Assembly: GCA_018433835.1 (NCBI GenBank)
Contig: JAHDQM010000017.1
Location: 36,013 to 100,012 of the forward strand
Origin: Methanoculleus sp.
GTDB lineage: Archaea > Halobacteriota > Methanomicrobia > Methanomicrobiales > Methanoculleaceae
Length of the DNA stretch: 64,000 nucleotides
Reading direction: 5' to 3'
A program made the position numbers and the translations under genes. Of this stretch, positions 18,020-28,632 are shown piece after piece. The notes under the pieces were generated by a model. That model was not told the DNA's origin. It searched no databases and saw only the letters and a list, made by a program, of their open reading frames with translations. Positions within the stretch are counted from its first letter, which is position 1, and each line of letters begins with the position of its first letter.

Positions 18020-18226
18020 TCACGCCGGGTCTTCGTCCTCGAAGGTGAAGACCTCTTCGATGGTGGAGCCGAGCACCCGGGCCACCCTGTAGGCGAGTTT
18101 CAGGGAGGGGTTGTACTTCCCCTTCTCGAGGAAGACGATCGTCTCCCGCCGGACACCTACCTGCCGTGCCAGTTCCTCCTGGGTCAGCCCTGCCTTCGCC
18201 CGGAGTTCCCGGATCCTGGTCTTCAC
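18020..18226 (-). CDS. XRE-family helix-turn-helix regulator
   Basis: The 68-residue protein is almost entirely one HTH_3 domain: [19 protein letters not shown], then [28 protein letters not shown], and an acidic tail. This compact type pairs with small membrane proteins in many archaea and bacteria. It follows the DUF2178 gene with a 49-nt gap and is likely co-transcribed with it. It is the obvious candidate to bind the tandem palindromes upstream of that gene (18673-18709) and so autoregulate the pair. Confidence 0.93.
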   Translation of the reverse strand: MKTRIRELRAKAGLTQEELARQVGVRRETIVFLEKGKYNPSLKLAYRVARVLGSTIEEVFTFEDEDPA

Positions 18227-18275
18227 CCGACATCCCCCTTCCCGAGCGGATGTCGTCCGGTGGCGTTCTCCGGTC

Positions 18276-18662
18276 TCACGCTATGTCACCCTTCCGGGGG
18301 AAGTACCACCGGAAGATATTGGCGGAGAGCCCCATCAGCAGGATGGTGGCGAGCAGCACGCTCTCGACCGTGAGGGCGAGCACGCCGAGGTAGTCCGCCC
18401 AGAAGAGGAGCGCGAGGAAGACGAGGGTGAGCAGCCACGAGCAGGAGATGCCGAATGCCCCGATCTTCTGCGTCCGCTCGTCTTTCTCCGGCTCGTCCCG
18501 GAACCTCCAGTGCCGCACGGTAGCCACCGCAAGGAGCACGAGACCGATCGTCACCAGGAGCGAGGAGATCGCCTCTGCCCCGTCTACGATGAACGGGAGG
18601 AGGATGCCTGCAGCGCCGAGAACCGCTCCCGCCGCAATCTGTACCGCGTATCGCGTCTTCAT
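18276..18662 (-). CDS. DUF2178-type small membrane protein
   Basis: The 128-residue integral membrane protein has four predicted transmembrane helices in two pairs (about 6-26, 32-49, 73-91, 95-115), separated by a charged loop containing [16 protein letters not shown]. The DE[RK]xxKI-type loop followed by two helices is the hallmark of DUF2178 proteins, whose genes usually lie next to a small XRE regulator, as here. The function is unknown. The SD AGGTGA is 5 nt before ATG 18662. Confidence 0.85.
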   Translation of the reverse strand: MKTRYAVQIAAGAVLGAAGILLPFIVDGAEAISSLLVTIGLVLLAVATVRHWRFRDEPEKDERTQKIGAFGISCSWLLTLVFLALLFWADYLGVLALTVESVLLATILLMGLSANIFRWYFPRKGDIA

Positions 18663-18672
18663 TGCTTCACCT

Positions 18673-18709
18673 GTTAGATATATCTAACGTTGTGTTAGAA
18701 AAATATAAC
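18673..18709 (-). promoter_or_regulatory. Two operator-like palindromes over the DUF2178/XRE promoter
   Basis: GTTAGATATATCTAAC at 18673-18688 is a perfect 16-bp palindrome. GTTAGAAAAATATAAC at 18694-18709 is a second, imperfect copy starting exactly 21 bp (two helical turns) further upstream. The second copy contains the likely TATA box of the DUF2178 gene (TTATATTTTT on the minus strand). The first abuts the Shine-Dalgarno and would cover the transcription start. The arrangement fits repression by the downstream XRE protein. Confidence 0.7.
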
Positions 18710-19119
18710 GTTTCCGGTATCGAGCGGCTATGCCCGGGATGTTGCCGGTCCGCCCGGATGGAGCGGCTGTATAGCGAGAGACGGGCGGCTCGCCGGGGTT
18801 GCCTGGAAAGTCCTGCGATCCTGCCGTTTCTTGCTCCGCTCGAGGGTTCCGGGGCGGCCCCCTCGGTCACACGCTGCCCGTCCCGCGGCGCCGGGAGAAT
18901 CCACCGTCCCGGCGGCAGCCACCGCCGCGGGTGTCCCGACGGAATCGCTACGATAGGGCACGCGCGGGATGCATGGTGCCGGCGGCCGCCGGGAGAGCCG
19001 GGGAGAGGAGTTGTTCGCCCGGGGCTTGATGTCTGCAATTTTTTGAGATTTCGCCAAAACCTTAATTTTGGTTGAGAATCCTTGGGTGGATCATCCCACG
19101 AGTGTGAGCAGGGTCAACC
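18710..19119. other. Intergenic region upstream of otsAB
   Basis: This stretch of about 410 bp between divergent genes is mostly GC-rich with no supported frame. Near its right end (19054-19071) is CCAAAACCTTAATTTTGG, an inverted repeat with CCAAAA/TTTTGG arms around 6 bp. It is followed by ATG 19120 with a weak ribosome site (GGGTCAACC). It holds the promoter of the trehalose gene, possibly with an operator. Confidence 0.5.
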
Positions 19120-21378
19120 ATGAACCGGTTACTGATTGTATCAAACAGGCTTCCGATCAGCGTTTCCCGGAAGAACGGCGACCTCCGTCTTCAACGGAGC
19201 GTCGGCGGTCTTGCCACGGGAGTCGGCTCTTTCTACAAGTCCTACGAGAGCCTCTGGGTCGGCTGGCCTGGTATAAACATCCAGAAGAAGCAGGAAGAGG
19301 AGAAAGACAGGATCGTCGAGATACTCGGAAAAGAGCAGTGCCACCCGGTCTTCCTCTCCCCGTACGACATCAAGCACTACTACGACGGGTTCTGCAACAA
19401 CACCCTCTGGCCGCTCCTCCACTACTTCAACCTCTCTGCAGACTACGACCCGAAGACGTGGCAGGTCTACCAGCGGGTGAACGAGAAGTTCTGCGACGCC
19501 GTGATGGAAGTGGCCCGGCCCGACGACGTCATCTGGGTCCACGACTACCACCTGATGCTCCTGCCGCAGATGCTCCGGGAGCGCCTGCCCGATGCCGAGA
19601 TCGGCTACTTCCACCACATCCCCTTCCCGTCGTTCGAGATATTCCGGCACCTGCCCTGGAGGGAAGAGATTCTCTCCGGCCTGCTCGGTGCGGACCTCAT
19701 CGGCTTTCACACCTACGGCTACGTCCGCCACTTCCTCTCCAGCGTCCGGCGGCTCCTCGGGTACGAGCATACCTTCGGGGAGGTCAGGACCGGGACCCGG
19801 ATGGTACGGACCGACCTCTTCCCGATGGGCATCGATTACCACCGGTTCGCCGACTCCGCGGGCAGCACCCAGGTCCAGAAGGAGATCGCCCGGATCCGGC
19901 AGAAGTACGGGAAACGAAAGATCATCCTCTCCTTCGACCGCCTGGACTACACGAAGGGGATCCCGCTCCGGCTCGAGGCCTTCGACGCACTCCTCGAGAA
20001 GAAGCCGGAGTACCAGGGGAAGGTCTCCCTCGTCCTCGTCGCGGTCCCGTCCCGGACCGGCGTCGACAGTTACCAGGTGCTGAAGAAACGGATCGACGAA
20101 CTCGTCGGCCGTATCAACGGGAAGTACGGGACGACCGACTGGGTTCCGGTCCGCTACTTCTACAACTTCCTCCCGTTCGAGACGCTGGTGGCGTTCTACA
20201 GCGCCGCCGACGTCGCCCTGGTGACGCCGCTCCGGGACGGCATGAACCTGATGGCGAAAGAGTACGTCGCCACCAGGACCGACGGCACCGGGGTGCTCAT
20301 CCTCTCCGAGATGGCGGGAGCGGCCGAGGAACTCGGCGAGGCGATCATCGTCAACCCGAACGACCAGGACGCGGTGATCGAGGCGATCGAGACTGCGCTC
20401 GCCATGCCGGAGAAGGAGCAGATCGAGCGGAACCGGACCATGCAGAGGAGGCTGATGCGCTACGACATCGAGCACTGGGTCGGCGACTTCCTCACCCGGC
20501 TGGGCGACGCCCGGGCAGTCCAGGCCGAGCGCTCCGAACAGGTCGTCACCCCGGCCATCAGGAACGAACTGGTCTCTGACTACGTTGCCGGCAAGGACCG
20601 GCTCCTCCTCCTCGACTACGACGGCACCCTGGTACCTTTCGCCTCAAAACCACAGAAGGCGGTTCCCGGCGACGCCACACGGGAGGTGCTCGAGGCCCTC
20701 TCCCGGGCTCCCGGGAACGAGGTGGTGGTGATCAGCGGCAGGGACCGGTCCACGCTGGATGCATGGTTCGGGGCGATGGATATCGGGCTCATCGCCGAGC
20801 ACGGTGTCTGGATAAAGGAGCGGTCCGGGGAGTGGCGGATGCCCGAGGCGCTCTCGGACGAATGGAAAGCGGAGATCAACCCGCTCCTCGAGCTCTACAC
20901 CGACCGCACGCCCGGCGCCTTCATCGAGGAGAAAGACTACTCCCTCGTCTGGCATTACCGGAGGACCGAGCCGGTGCTCGGCGCACAGCGAGCAAAGGAC
21001 CTCAAAGACGACCTCCTGCACCTGACGTCGAACCTGGACGTCGGCGTCATGGAGGGGAACAAGGTCATCGAGATCAAGAACAACGTCGTCAACAAAGGAA
21101 GGGCGGCGCTGAACTGGGTTTCCAGGCATGCCTGGGATTTCATCCTCGCTATCGGGGACGACCGGACCGATGAGGACCTCTTTGCAGCGATGCCGCCCGA
21201 AGCCTACTCGGTCAAGGTCGGGCTCGCCCCGAGCAGGGCACGGTTCAATCTGGTCGCCCAGCGGGACGTGCTGCCCCTGCTCCGGAAGTGCATCGAGCGC
21301 GATAAGGAAGGCGTTTCCGGGAAAAAAGAGAGGCAGGGGCGGGAGAAGGCTCTTATCGAGTCGGCTGCTCCGGGATGA
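19120..21378 (+). CDS. otsA: Bifunctional trehalose-6-phosphate synthase/phosphatase
   Basis: The 752-residue fusion has a GT20 synthase domain at residues 1 to about 480: [42 protein letters not shown] DYHL, and the nucleotide-binding [16 protein letters not shown]-type trehalose-phosphatase domain from about residue 490 has nucleophile motif DYDGTLVPF at 499-507 and [12 protein letters not shown]. It would make trehalose from UDP-glucose and glucose-6-phosphate in one polypeptide, as an osmolyte or stress protectant. The last 26 bp overlap the convergent sepS gene. Confidence 0.95.
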   Translation: MNRLLIVSNRLPISVSRKNGDLRLQRSVGGLATGVGSFYKSYESLWVGWPGINIQKKQEEEKDRIVEILGKEQCHPVFLSPYDIKHYYDGFCNNTLWPLLHYFNLSADYDPKTWQVYQRVNEKFCDAVMEVARPDDVIWVHDYHLMLLPQMLRERLPDAEIGYFHHIPFPSFEIFRHLPWREEILSGLLGADLIGFHTYGYVRHFLSSVRRLLGYEHTFGEVRTGTRMVRTDLFPMGIDYHRFADSAGSTQVQKEIARIRQKYGKRKIILSFDRLDYTKGIPLRLEAFDALLEKKPEYQGKVSLVLVAVPSRTGVDSYQVLKKRIDELVGRINGKYGTTDWVPVRYFYNFLPFETLVAFYSAADVALVTPLRDGMNLMAKEYVATRTDGTGVLILSEMAGAAEELGEAIIVNPNDQDAVIEAIETALAMPEKEQIERNRTMQRRLMRYDIEHWVGDFLTRLGDARAVQAERSEQVVTPAIRNELVSDYVAGKDRLLLLDYDGTLVPFASKPQKAVPGDATREVLEALSRAPGNEVVVISGRDRSTLDAWFGAMDIGLIAEHGVWIKERSGEWRMPEALSDEWKAEINPLLELYTDRTPGAFIEEKDYSLVWHYRRTEPVLGAQRAKDLKDDLLHLTSNLDVGVMEGNKVIEIKNNVVNKGRAALNWVSRHAWDFILAIGDDRTDEDLFAAMPPEAYSVKVGLAPSRARFNLVAQRDVLPLLRKCIERDKEGVSGKKERQGREKALIESAAPG

Positions 21379-22948
21379 CGGACCTGACCGTCAGGAAGAC
21401 CGGTCCCCGGAGGTCCACCTTTTTGCTGTGGTCGGTGACATACCGCATCGCGTACTCCTCGATGCGCAGGTTGACGTCTGAAGGAAGTTTCGACATCTTC
21501 ACCTGGACGTGAGTCCCCTCCCCGCACCGCGCCGCCTCCTCGATCCGGGCGGCGGCGAGGCTTGATACGGCATCGAGGTAGGTGATGCCGGTAGAGACCC
21601 CTTCCTGCCGGACGGTTGCCCACTTCTCGGTGTCCGGCACCCCGAGCACCGAACCGTTGTGGACGAAGACCTCGTTCGAGCAGGCAGGGCCGCAGAGTTT
21701 CGTGTTGGATTCGGGCTCCTCGACGATGACTTCGATCTCCCTTCCCGCGATCTCGCCCTTCCACGCGACAAAAGCGCACGGCCCGGGGGCGGCGGCGTGC
21801 TCGGCGGCCGTGTTCCGGATCGCCTCCGCCATCCGCTTCCCGGTCGCGGACGCCGGCTCGCTCTTCAGGTGGACCGCACCGGCGATCTCGCGGTCGGAGA
21901 GGTCATGCGGGTAGAACTGCGGGTAGGTGAGCTGGCGGACGTCGTTTGACTGGTAGGCGATCATCGCGAGCCGCTCCACCCCGAGGCCGAGGTTCATCAC
22001 CGGCACGCCGATCCCGTACTCCGCGAGCGCCGAGGGGGAGTAGATGCCGAAGGTGGCGACCTCGACCCAGCCGAGGACCGGGTGACGGGCGTAGACCTCC
22101 GTCTGGGTCTCGGGCATGTAGTACTTCGACCGCTTCTCGTCGGGCTGGAACCGGAACTCCTCAAAGCCGAACGCCGAGAGGAGAGCCTCGCTGACGGCTT
22201 TCCCCTCCTCGAGGGTGACGTCTTCTCCCGCGACGATGCAGGAGGCCGAGTGGTAGGTCATCAGGCGGGTGGGGCCCTCCTCCTGCTCCCGCCGGAAACA
22301 CCGGTCCACCGAGAAGAGCCGGAGCGGGAGGTGACGCTTCTCCCAGAGGGAGGAGAGCGTCAGGAACCAGCCGCTCGTCATGTGGCTCCGGAGGGTGTTG
22401 CGCGACGACTCGGGGGCGAGCGCCTTAAACTCGGGGAAGACCGCATCAAGGATATGCACCACGGCGGCGTCGTCGGCCTCGAGGACGGCCGCGAGTTCGT
22501 GCGTCAGTTCGTCGCCGTCGATCGTTCCCTTCTTGTAGCCGTGGAGGGTCTCGCGGAGTTTCTCCTCGGTCCCGGACGGGACCGCACGGCCGAGGATGGC
22601 CTCGATCTCCTCGACCTGCTTTCTCGCGATGCCGACGTTCGGGCGGGGCAGCCCGCCGAGGTAGAAGACCCGGTCGAGGACGGCCATCGCCTCGGGGCCG
22701 AACTGCCGGTAGATGTCCGATTCCTCGACGATCAGGGGGTTGATCGCCTCGTCAAACCCCATCGAGAGGTAGGTCTCGCGGAGCCGTTGCACGATCTCGA
22801 AGATCGGGTGCGCCGTAGCCCGGGCATACCTCAGCCGTGGGTACCGGCCCGAGACCCCCGGCGGGGTCAGCACCGACGGTCCTTCGTGCCACGCGTGCTC
22901 GAAGTCCTCTCTCGCTCTCTTTTTGAACTCTTCCACATCAAATCTCAT
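21353..22948 (-). CDS. sepS: O-phosphoserine--tRNA(Cys) ligase (SepRS)
   Basis: The 531-residue class II synthetase charges tRNA-Cys with phosphoserine for later conversion to cysteine by SepCysS. Recognisable SepRS segments are [74 protein letters not shown] (motif 2) and [12 protein letters not shown] (motif 3). This enzyme is essentially restricted to methanogens and relatives. ATG 22948 overlaps the taw1 stop by 4 bp; the frame is open to 23002. The SepCysS partner is not in the window. Confidence 0.96.
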   Translation of the reverse strand: MRFDVEEFKKRAREDFEHAWHEGPSVLTPPGVSGRYPRLRYARATAHPIFEIVQRLRETYLSMGFDEAINPLIVEESDIYRQFGPEAMAVLDRVFYLGGLPRPNVGIARKQVEEIEAILGRAVPSGTEEKLRETLHGYKKGTIDGDELTHELAAVLEADDAAVVHILDAVFPEFKALAPESSRNTLRSHMTSGWFLTLSSLWEKRHLPLRLFSVDRCFRREQEEGPTRLMTYHSASCIVAGEDVTLEEGKAVSEALLSAFGFEEFRFQPDEKRSKYYMPETQTEVYARHPVLGWVEVATFGIYSPSALAEYGIGVPVMNLGLGVERLAMIAYQSNDVRQLTYPQFYPHDLSDREIAGAVHLKSEPASATGKRMAEAIRNTAAEHAAAPGPCAFVAWKGEIAGREIEVIVEEPESNTKLCGPACSNEVFVHNGSVLGVPDTEKWATVRQEGVSTGITYLDAVSSLAAARIEEAARCGEGTHVQVKMSKLPSDVNLRIEEYAMRYVTDHSKKVDLRGPVFLTVRSVIPEQPTR

Positions 22949-23838
22949 ACGTTCCGCTCCAGGCAGACGACCCGGCTCACCGGGCTCTCGTCCATGATGC
23001 AATAGTCGCAGTGTTCCGCGATCTTCTCCGCAAACGCCCGTACCTCGCTGTGTTCGGGCATCTGGTCCCTCTGCAGTCGATTCCTACTGTACCCCAGATA
23101 CATATAACCCTTTACCTCCACGAACCGGGCCCCGGAGTCCTGGTAGATCGCCGCGTAGCGCTCGGGGGAGAAGTCGTTGTAGCCGCGCACCACGGTGGTG
23201 CGGATGGCCGACCGGCGGCCGGCGAGTCCGGCGAGGCTCTCATGCACCCGGTCCCAGTAGTCTTCCCGGGGCCGGCAGAGGGAGAGATAGGTCTCCCGGT
23301 CGGGAGCGTCCAGGGAGACGTAGGTCTGGTAGGGCCGGCACCGGGCGAGGACGTCGGGCCGGGTGCCGTTCGAGACGAGGAACGTCGTGTACCCTTCTCT
23401 GTTGAGGGCGTCGACCAGTTCCGGGAGACGCGAGTAGCAGGTCGGCTCCCCCGAGAGCGATATCGCGACCATCGCAGGATCGAGTGCCTCCGCGAAGCGT
23501 TCCGGCGTGACGTAGGGCGAGACCTTGTAGCCCGAGAGCGCCCTCTTCTGGACGCGCCGGAGGTTTGCGACGATAACGTCCGGCGGACACTCTTCCTCCT
23601 CCACGACCTCGTGCTCGAACGACCGCCAGCAGAAGAGGCACTGCTGGTTGCACCGGAGGGTCGGGGTCATCTGGACGCAGCGGTGGCTCTCGATGCCGTA
23701 GAACTGTGCCTTGTAGCACATCTCCCCGCCCCTGAGCGCCCGCTTGTTCCACATGCAGGGCTTGACGGCCGCCGACGAGTTCGGGGTGATGAACTGGTAG
23801 CCCTGCCTCCGCAGAGCCTTACATGCTTCTGAGCGCAT
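22945..23838 (-). CDS. taw1: 4-demethylwyosine synthase (TYW1-like radical SAM)
   Basis: The 297-residue radical SAM enzyme builds the tricyclic core of wyosine on tRNA-Phe G37 from N1-methylguanosine and pyruvate. The radical SAM cluster CNQQCLFC is at Cys63/67/70. The second-cluster cysteines typical of Taw1 are at [27 protein letters not shown]. Other motifs are [11 protein letters not shown] and [13 protein letters not shown]. It overlaps argS by 20 bp upstream and sepS by 4 bp downstream. Confidence 0.95.
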   Translation of the reverse strand: MRSEACKALRRQGYQFITPNSSAAVKPCMWNKRALRGGEMCYKAQFYGIESHRCVQMTPTLRCNQQCLFCWRSFEHEVVEEEECPPDVIVANLRRVQKRALSGYKVSPYVTPERFAEALDPAMVAISLSGEPTCYSRLPELVDALNREGYTTFLVSNGTRPDVLARCRPYQTYVSLDAPDRETYLSLCRPREDYWDRVHESLAGLAGRRSAIRTTVVRGYNDFSPERYAAIYQDSGARFVEVKGYMYLGYSRNRLQRDQMPEHSEVRAFAEKIAEHCDYCIMDESPVSRVVCLERNV

Positions 23839-25483
23839 CGATCCCGAGAGTCTCGAGGGACTCCTTTAAGGTGTTCCTGACCGCGTCCACGAGCGCGAGG
23901 CGGCTGTTCCGGGTCTCGCCCTCGCTCTTCAAGACCGGGTCGTAATGGTAGAAGGCGTTGAAGAGGTCGGCGAGTTCGCGGGCGTATGAGGCGAGCAGGT
24001 GCGGCCGGAGTTCCTCCACGGTCTGTTCGACGACGGCCGGGAACCTCGCGAGGTGCCGGGCGAGCGCGACCTCGTGCTCGGTCTCGTAGTTATACGCTGG
24101 CGTAAACTCCCCGGCCTTCTCGAGGATGCTGCAGGCGCGGGCGTGGGCGTACTGGATGTAGGGGCCGCTCTGCCGCTCGAAGTCCAGCGCCTCCTTCCAG
24201 TTGAAGACCGTGCTCTTCTCGGGGGAGACCTTCACGATGTCGTAGCGGATGGCGGCGATAGCGACCGAGTTTGCGATTGAGCGCCGCTCCTCCTCCGGGA
24301 GCTCCGGCCGGCGGACGGTCACCTCCTCAAACGCCTTCGCGGTCACTTCCTCGATCAGCTCGTCTGCCGAGACGAACTTGCCCGCCCGGGTGCTCATGGA
24401 GCCCTCGGGGAGAGAGACGAACTCGAAGAAGACGATCTCGGGCGGCTGTTCGCCGAGCAGTTCGAGGGTGGCACGGAGCTGGGCGCCGATCAGTTTGTGG
24501 TCCGCCCCGAGGACGTCGATCATCCGGTCGTAGTTGCGCCCTTTCCAGGTGTGGTAGGCGAGGTCCCGGGTGCTGTAGACCGAGGTGCCGTCGCTCCGCC
24601 GAAGGATGTACTTCTTCTCGAAACCCTGTTCCGAGAGGTCGACCCAGAGGGTCTCGTCCTCGTGGGCCTGCGGCAGGCGCCTGACCTGTTCGATAATCCG
24701 GTCGACGTCGCCGATCCGGACGAAGTCGCTCTCCCAGACGAACCGGTCGTGGTGGGCGTTCAGGGCGGCAAGGGTTGCCTTGATTCCCTCTGCACAGAGG
24801 GAGACGGCCGCCCGGAACTTCCTGACGGTCTCCGCGTCGCCGCGCTCTACCTGCTGCATGAGGCGGTCGATCTCTTCCACGATCTCCGGGTTCTTCTCGA
24901 TCTCGCGGTTCGCCGCAATGTAGACCCGGGCGACGTAGTGGTCCTCTTTCTCGCCCTCCTCGCGGGCGAGCCCCAGGCGGTCGAACCCCCACGAGACGAT
25001 GGCGATCTGGCGGCCCATGTCGTTTAGGTAATACTGCACCTCGAGCGGGTGCCCGGCCTTCCGGAACGCCCGGGCGAGGGTGTCGCCTATGACGGTGTTC
25101 CTGATGTGCCCGACGTGGAGCGGGCCGTTCGGGTTCGCGCTCGTGTGTTCGAGCACGACCCGGCCGGAGCGGCGGGAGAGGCTCCCGTAACCGGGCTCGA
25201 GCGCTTCCCTGACCGCCTCGGAGAGAAGCGTCGGCCCGAACCGGAAGTTGACGTACGGACCGGTCGCTTCGACCCCGACATCCCCGAGTTCGGGGTTCCC
25301 CGAGAGTTTTCCGGCGATATCCGCCGCGATCTTCTGGGGTGCCCGCTTCTCAACTTTCGCAAGTTTAAACGCTACGGTCGAGGCGAGATCGGCGTGATCT
25401 CCCCCCGTCGTGAGGAGGACGTCCTCTTCACCGGTGCATGCCCGGAGCATGCGCTCAATCTGGTGGTACTTCTCCTGAAACAT
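23819..25483 (-). CDS. argS: Arginyl-tRNA synthetase
   Basis: The 554-residue class I synthetase has the HIGH-type motif in NPNGPLHVGHIRNTVIGD. The catalytic region includes YYLNDMGRQIAIVSWG and YSTRDLAYHTWK, the KMSKS position is replaced by GSMSTRAGKF (normal for ArgRS), and the C-terminal DALR-type anticodon domain includes QYAHARACSIL. ATG 25483 overlaps the prf1 stop by 1 nt (TGATG); a TTG one codon upstream also exists. It is cytoplasmic and part of a translation operon. Confidence 0.97.
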   Translation of the reverse strand: MFQEKYHQIERMLRACTGEEDVLLTTGGDHADLASTVAFKLAKVEKRAPQKIAADIAGKLSGNPELGDVGVEATGPYVNFRFGPTLLSEAVREALEPGYGSLSRRSGRVVLEHTSANPNGPLHVGHIRNTVIGDTLARAFRKAGHPLEVQYYLNDMGRQIAIVSWGFDRLGLAREEGEKEDHYVARVYIAANREIEKNPEIVEEIDRLMQQVERGDAETVRKFRAAVSLCAEGIKATLAALNAHHDRFVWESDFVRIGDVDRIIEQVRRLPQAHEDETLWVDLSEQGFEKKYILRRSDGTSVYSTRDLAYHTWKGRNYDRMIDVLGADHKLIGAQLRATLELLGEQPPEIVFFEFVSLPEGSMSTRAGKFVSADELIEEVTAKAFEEVTVRRPELPEEERRSIANSVAIAAIRYDIVKVSPEKSTVFNWKEALDFERQSGPYIQYAHARACSILEKAGEFTPAYNYETEHEVALARHLARFPAVVEQTVEELRPHLLASYARELADLFNAFYHYDPVLKSEGETRNSRLALVDAVRNTLKESLETLGIDALRSM

Positions 25484-26754
25484 CAATATCCGGTCCTGTA
25501 GCGCAGGATCGCTGCGATCCCGCCGAATGCATTGTAGAGCATCGAACCTTCTTCGAAGTCGTCCGAGATGATCCTGACCGTCGCGCTGCTCTGGTCCGCG
25601 AACGTGGTCAGCTCGTCGATGATATCGGTCTCTTCCGCCACGTAGAACGAGCCGCCGTCGTTTGGGCAGGTGCCGAAGTCGAGGTCCTTGATATGCTTGC
25701 CTGGCTCAAGGCTGACCGTCCGCTCCTCGGTGTAGTCGCTGTTTTGGCAGGCAAGTTTCAGCCGGGCTCTCCGGAGTTTGTCGGAGAGGAGGAGCGTATC
25801 GACGGCGCCGAGCTCCAGGTTCTTCCGGACGCTCTCCTCACCGTAGGAGGCGGCACCGTCGTCCTTGACCAGCTCCTGGAGGAACCGGTTCATCACGTTC
25901 TTCTCCTTGATGATATCGAGGCCCTTCAGGGCCTCCGACGCATTCTCGACGAGCTCGGCAAGCCCGGACTCGTTCGTGTAGGAGACGTCGAAGAGCCCGA
26001 TGATCCGTTTCTGCAGTTCGTGGTGGAGGAAGCCGCCCGCCTCGAACTCCTCCTTGGTCGGAGTCGGGCCGCCGATCAGCACGCCCTTGAACCGCTCGAA
26101 GAAGTCTTTCTCGCCGAGGAAGACCTCGCTCGCGAGATCGCCGATCTTCTTATAGAACTCGTTGATGGCGATCAACCGCAGCCGCTGGAAACGGACGCTA
26201 GACTGGCCGCCTTTCCGCTGTTTCCCGGGTACCGTCGAGGTGACGCCGCGGATCGGCTCGATCCGGTTGCCCCGGAGAAATCCGACGTAGGCTTCCCGCC
26301 GGTCGAGGACGATCAGGCCGTAGATCTCCTTCTCCCCGAGCATCTGCTGCAGGGGTTCGAGTTCGAACGAGGAACTGCACCGGTACATGTAGGTGTTGAG
26401 CGGTTCGGGGGGCTCGATGATCTCGCACTCGAGGTCGGTGCGGTCGCCGCCGACGTTGATCGTGCCGCAGAAGACCGCCATGCCGTGCTCCGGCGGGCGC
26501 TTATAGTATTTCAGGCGGGAGAGGATGGAGGATATGGCACTCTGGACGTTCGTCCGGGTCTGTTTGCTCTTGATGTTGGCGCACTGCCCGAACTCGTCGC
26601 GAAGCTGGGCGGTCACGTCGTATATCTGCTTATCCGGAGGTATATACAGTGTGATCAGCTCGGTGCCGCTCCCCTCCTTCTCCGCAAGCCTCTCAAGCAT
26701 CTTTTTAAATTCGTAGCGCTTTCGCGGGGTATCCATCTCTTGCGTCTCTTCCAT
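25483..26754 (-). CDS. prf1: Peptide chain release factor aRF1
   Basis: The 423-residue archaeal/eukaryotic-type class I release factor has a stop-codon recognition domain with NIKS (CANIKSKQTRTNVQ), the peptidyl-hydrolysis GGQ loop (QRKGGQSSVRFQRLR), and a C-terminal domain with GTCPNDGGSFY. It recognises all three stop codons in archaea. ATG 26754 has GGTGA 7 nt upstream; MDTPRKRYEF, six codons in, is a possible alternative. It heads the prf1-argS-taw1-sepS run after a 106-nt gap that could hold its own promoter. Confidence 0.97.
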   Translation of the reverse strand: MEETQEMDTPRKRYEFKKMLERLAEKEGSGTELITLYIPPDKQIYDVTAQLRDEFGQCANIKSKQTRTNVQSAISSILSRLKYYKRPPEHGMAVFCGTINVGGDRTDLECEIIEPPEPLNTYMYRCSSSFELEPLQQMLGEKEIYGLIVLDRREAYVGFLRGNRIEPIRGVTSTVPGKQRKGGQSSVRFQRLRLIAINEFYKKIGDLASEVFLGEKDFFERFKGVLIGGPTPTKEEFEAGGFLHHELQKRIIGLFDVSYTNESGLAELVENASEALKGLDIIKEKNVMNRFLQELVKDDGAASYGEESVRKNLELGAVDTLLLSDKLRRARLKLACQNSDYTEERTVSLEPGKHIKDLDFGTCPNDGGSFYVAEETDIIDELTTFADQSSATVRIISDDFEEGSMLYNAFGGIAAILRYRTGY

Positions 26755-26860
26755 AGGAGTTCACCAGGCCAGCTGAATGTCGTTCATTTATCGGAGCTAC
26801 TATATGTTTCCCGGGGGAGGGCATAAATCTGCGCACATTCGTCGATCCCCTCCCGCACCC

Positions 26861-27355
26861 TCACTGCAGGCACCGGCAGACGAGGCAGATCGTTTTTGCA
26901 TCGACGATTCTTTCGTCCGCAATCATCGCCGCGAGATCCTTGATCGGGACGCGGACGACCTCGATCACCTCGTCGTCGTCCATTGAGTAGTCGGAGCAGG
27001 GGCAGAGGCCCTCGGCGAGGTAAAGCCAGATCCGCTCGTCGGTGTAGCCGGGAGAGGGGTAGATCCAGCCTTTCGGGACGAATGTCTCCGCTTTCATCCC
27101 GGTCTCCTCGATCAGTTCCCGGTACGCGGTCTCGTGCGGCTCCTCACCCTCGTCGATGGTGCCTGCCGGCGCCTCGAAGATGTACTCGCCGACGGCGAAC
27201 CGGTACTGCCGGACGAGGTAGCAGTCGTCCCCCTCGACCGGGAGGATTGCGACCGCTCCGCCGGGGTGGACGACCACCCGTTCCTGCTTCTTCCCGTTCG
27301 GGAGCGTAATCTCCCTTTTCTCGACGGTAAGCCGTTTGCCGCGGTAGATCTCCAT
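26861..27355 (-). CDS. Nudix hydrolase (ADP-ribose pyrophosphatase-like)
   Basis: The 164-residue protein has a complete Nudix box from about residue 76 to 98 (GTIDEGEEPHETAYREL then IEETG) with the catalytic REL-EE glutamates. APAGTIDEGEEP preceded by RQYRFAVGEYIFE is typical of the ADP-ribose/NDP-sugar pyrophosphatase subgroup. That subgroup would cleave ADP-ribose to AMP and ribose-5-phosphate. The start is 3 nt after the queC stop, with GGTG inside queC serving as ribosome site, so it is co-expressed with the preQ0 genes. Confidence 0.92.
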   Translation of the reverse strand: MEIYRGKRLTVEKREITLPNGKKQERVVVHPGGAVAILPVEGDDCYLVRQYRFAVGEYIFEAPAGTIDEGEEPHETAYRELIEETGMKAETFVPKGWIYPSPGYTDERIWLYLAEGLCPCSDYSMDDDEVIEVVRVPIKDLAAMIADERIVDAKTICLVCRCLQ

Positions 27356-27358
27356 GGT

Positions 27359-28027
27359 TCACCTCTCGTACTCGATCGGGTCCTCTATGCCGGCCTCGCG
27401 GAACGCCTCCCTCCTGTAGTGGCAGGAGGAGCAGACCCCGCATGCCCGGTCGTTGTTCTGGTAACAGGACCAGGTCCGTTCGTAGGGGACGCCGAGCTCG
27501 AGGCCTTTTTTGACGATATCCACTTTCGTCATCCGGATAAAAGGCGTCATCAGGGTGATCCGCGGATCGGCCGCCGTGCCGAGGTCGACCACCCGCTGGA
27601 ACGCCTCGATGAACTCCGGCCGGCAGTCGGGATACCCGGGGTAGTCGCCGGTCTGGACGCCGATGAAGATCGCCTCCGCCCGCCGGGCTTCCGCGAGGCT
27701 GGTCGCGATGGCGAGCAGGTTCGCGTTCCGGAACGGGACGTAGGTACTCGGAATTCCCTCCTCCTCACCGGCGTACTCCTCGACCGCGATCGCGGTGTCC
27801 GTCAGGCTCGAGGCGCCGATCTTCTTGAAGTGTTCGAGGCCGATCTCGACGAACTCCTGCGCGTCAAGCATCCGGGCGACGGTTCTGGCGCACTCGCGCT
27901 CCTTTTCCTCCGTCCGCTGGCCGTAGGTGAAGTGGAGCGCGATGATATCGTAGCCCATATCCTTTGCGACGTAGGCGAGCGTGGTGGAGTCCATGCCGCC
28001 CGATAAGAGACAGACTGCTTTCATCAT
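27359..28027 (-). CDS. queC: 7-cyano-7-deazaguanine (preQ0) synthase
   Basis: The 222-residue ATP-dependent enzyme converts carboxy-deazaguanine to preQ0, the base inserted into archaeal tRNA for archaeosine. The PP-loop is [13 protein letters not shown] near the N terminus. [19 protein letters not shown] and [18 protein letters not shown] are substrate regions. The zinc cysteines are in [22 protein letters not shown] 28027 overlaps the queE stop (ATGATGA). A much longer open frame upstream is the antisense-like extension over queE and is not used. Confidence 0.96.
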   Translation of the reverse strand: MMKAVCLLSGGMDSTTLAYVAKDMGYDIIALHFTYGQRTEEKERECARTVARMLDAQEFVEIGLEHFKKIGASSLTDTAIAVEEYAGEEEGIPSTYVPFRNANLLAIATSLAEARRAEAIFIGVQTGDYPGYPDCRPEFIEAFQRVVDLGTAADPRITLMTPFIRMTKVDIVKKGLELGVPYERTWSCYQNNDRACGVCSSCHYRREAFREAGIEDPIEYER

Positions 28028-28632
28028 TTCATCCCCAGGATCTTGTGGAGTTGGAGTTGAAACTTCACCGGGAGGTTCTCTTTCACGATGTAGTCCGCGA
28101 TGGCGCGGTAATCGGCCCCCTCCACCGGCGAGATGAAGACCTCGCCACGGATATCGTAGCGGCTCATCACCGCCCGGGCGTAGAGGAGGTCGTCCTCGTC
28201 CGCCACCACGAACTTGACGCAGTCGCGGGGAGTGATGAAGGGGAGGAGCGTAAGATCGCTCCTCTCGCCCGACGAGGGGCACTTGACATCCATGCAGATG
28301 GAGGCGAAAGCCTGCATCTCCCGGAAGTCGCGGGTGCCGTTCGTCTCGATCTCGACGGTGTACCCGTGAAGGGCGAACTTCTTGAGGAGTTCGAGGACCT
28401 CCCCGGACTGCAGGAGCGGCTCCCCGCCGGTGATGCAGATATGCTTCCCGTTCTGCAGCCAGACCCGGTCGAGGACCTCTATGACGCTCGTCTCCTGCCC
28501 GCCTTCCCACGCGTAGGCGGTGTCGCACCAGGCGCACCGGAGATTGCACCCGGCGAGCCGGATGAACGTGCAGGGCCGCCCCTGGTTCTTCCCCTCCCCC
28601 TGGAGGCTCCGGAAGATCTCACTGACGATCAT
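28024..28632 (-). CDS. queE: 7-carboxy-7-deazaguanine synthase (radical SAM)
   Basis: The 202-residue enzyme turns 6-carboxy-tetrahydropterin into 7-carboxy-7-deazaguanine. The substrate loop [18 protein letters not shown] precedes the radical SAM motif CNLRCAWC (Cys29, Cys33, Cys36). Spacing x3-x2 is normal for QueE. The GGEPLLQ region is the GGE SAM-binding motif. It overlaps both queD (14 bp) and queC (4 bp). Confidence 0.96.
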   Translation of the reverse strand: MIVSEIFRSLQGEGKNQGRPCTFIRLAGCNLRCAWCDTAYAWEGGQETSVIEVLDRVWLQNGKHICITGGEPLLQSGEVLELLKKFALHGYTVEIETNGTRDFREMQAFASICMDVKCPSSGERSDLTLLPFITPRDCVKFVVADEDDLLYARAVMSRYDIRGEVFISPVEGADYRAIADYIVKENLPVKFQLQLHKILGMK

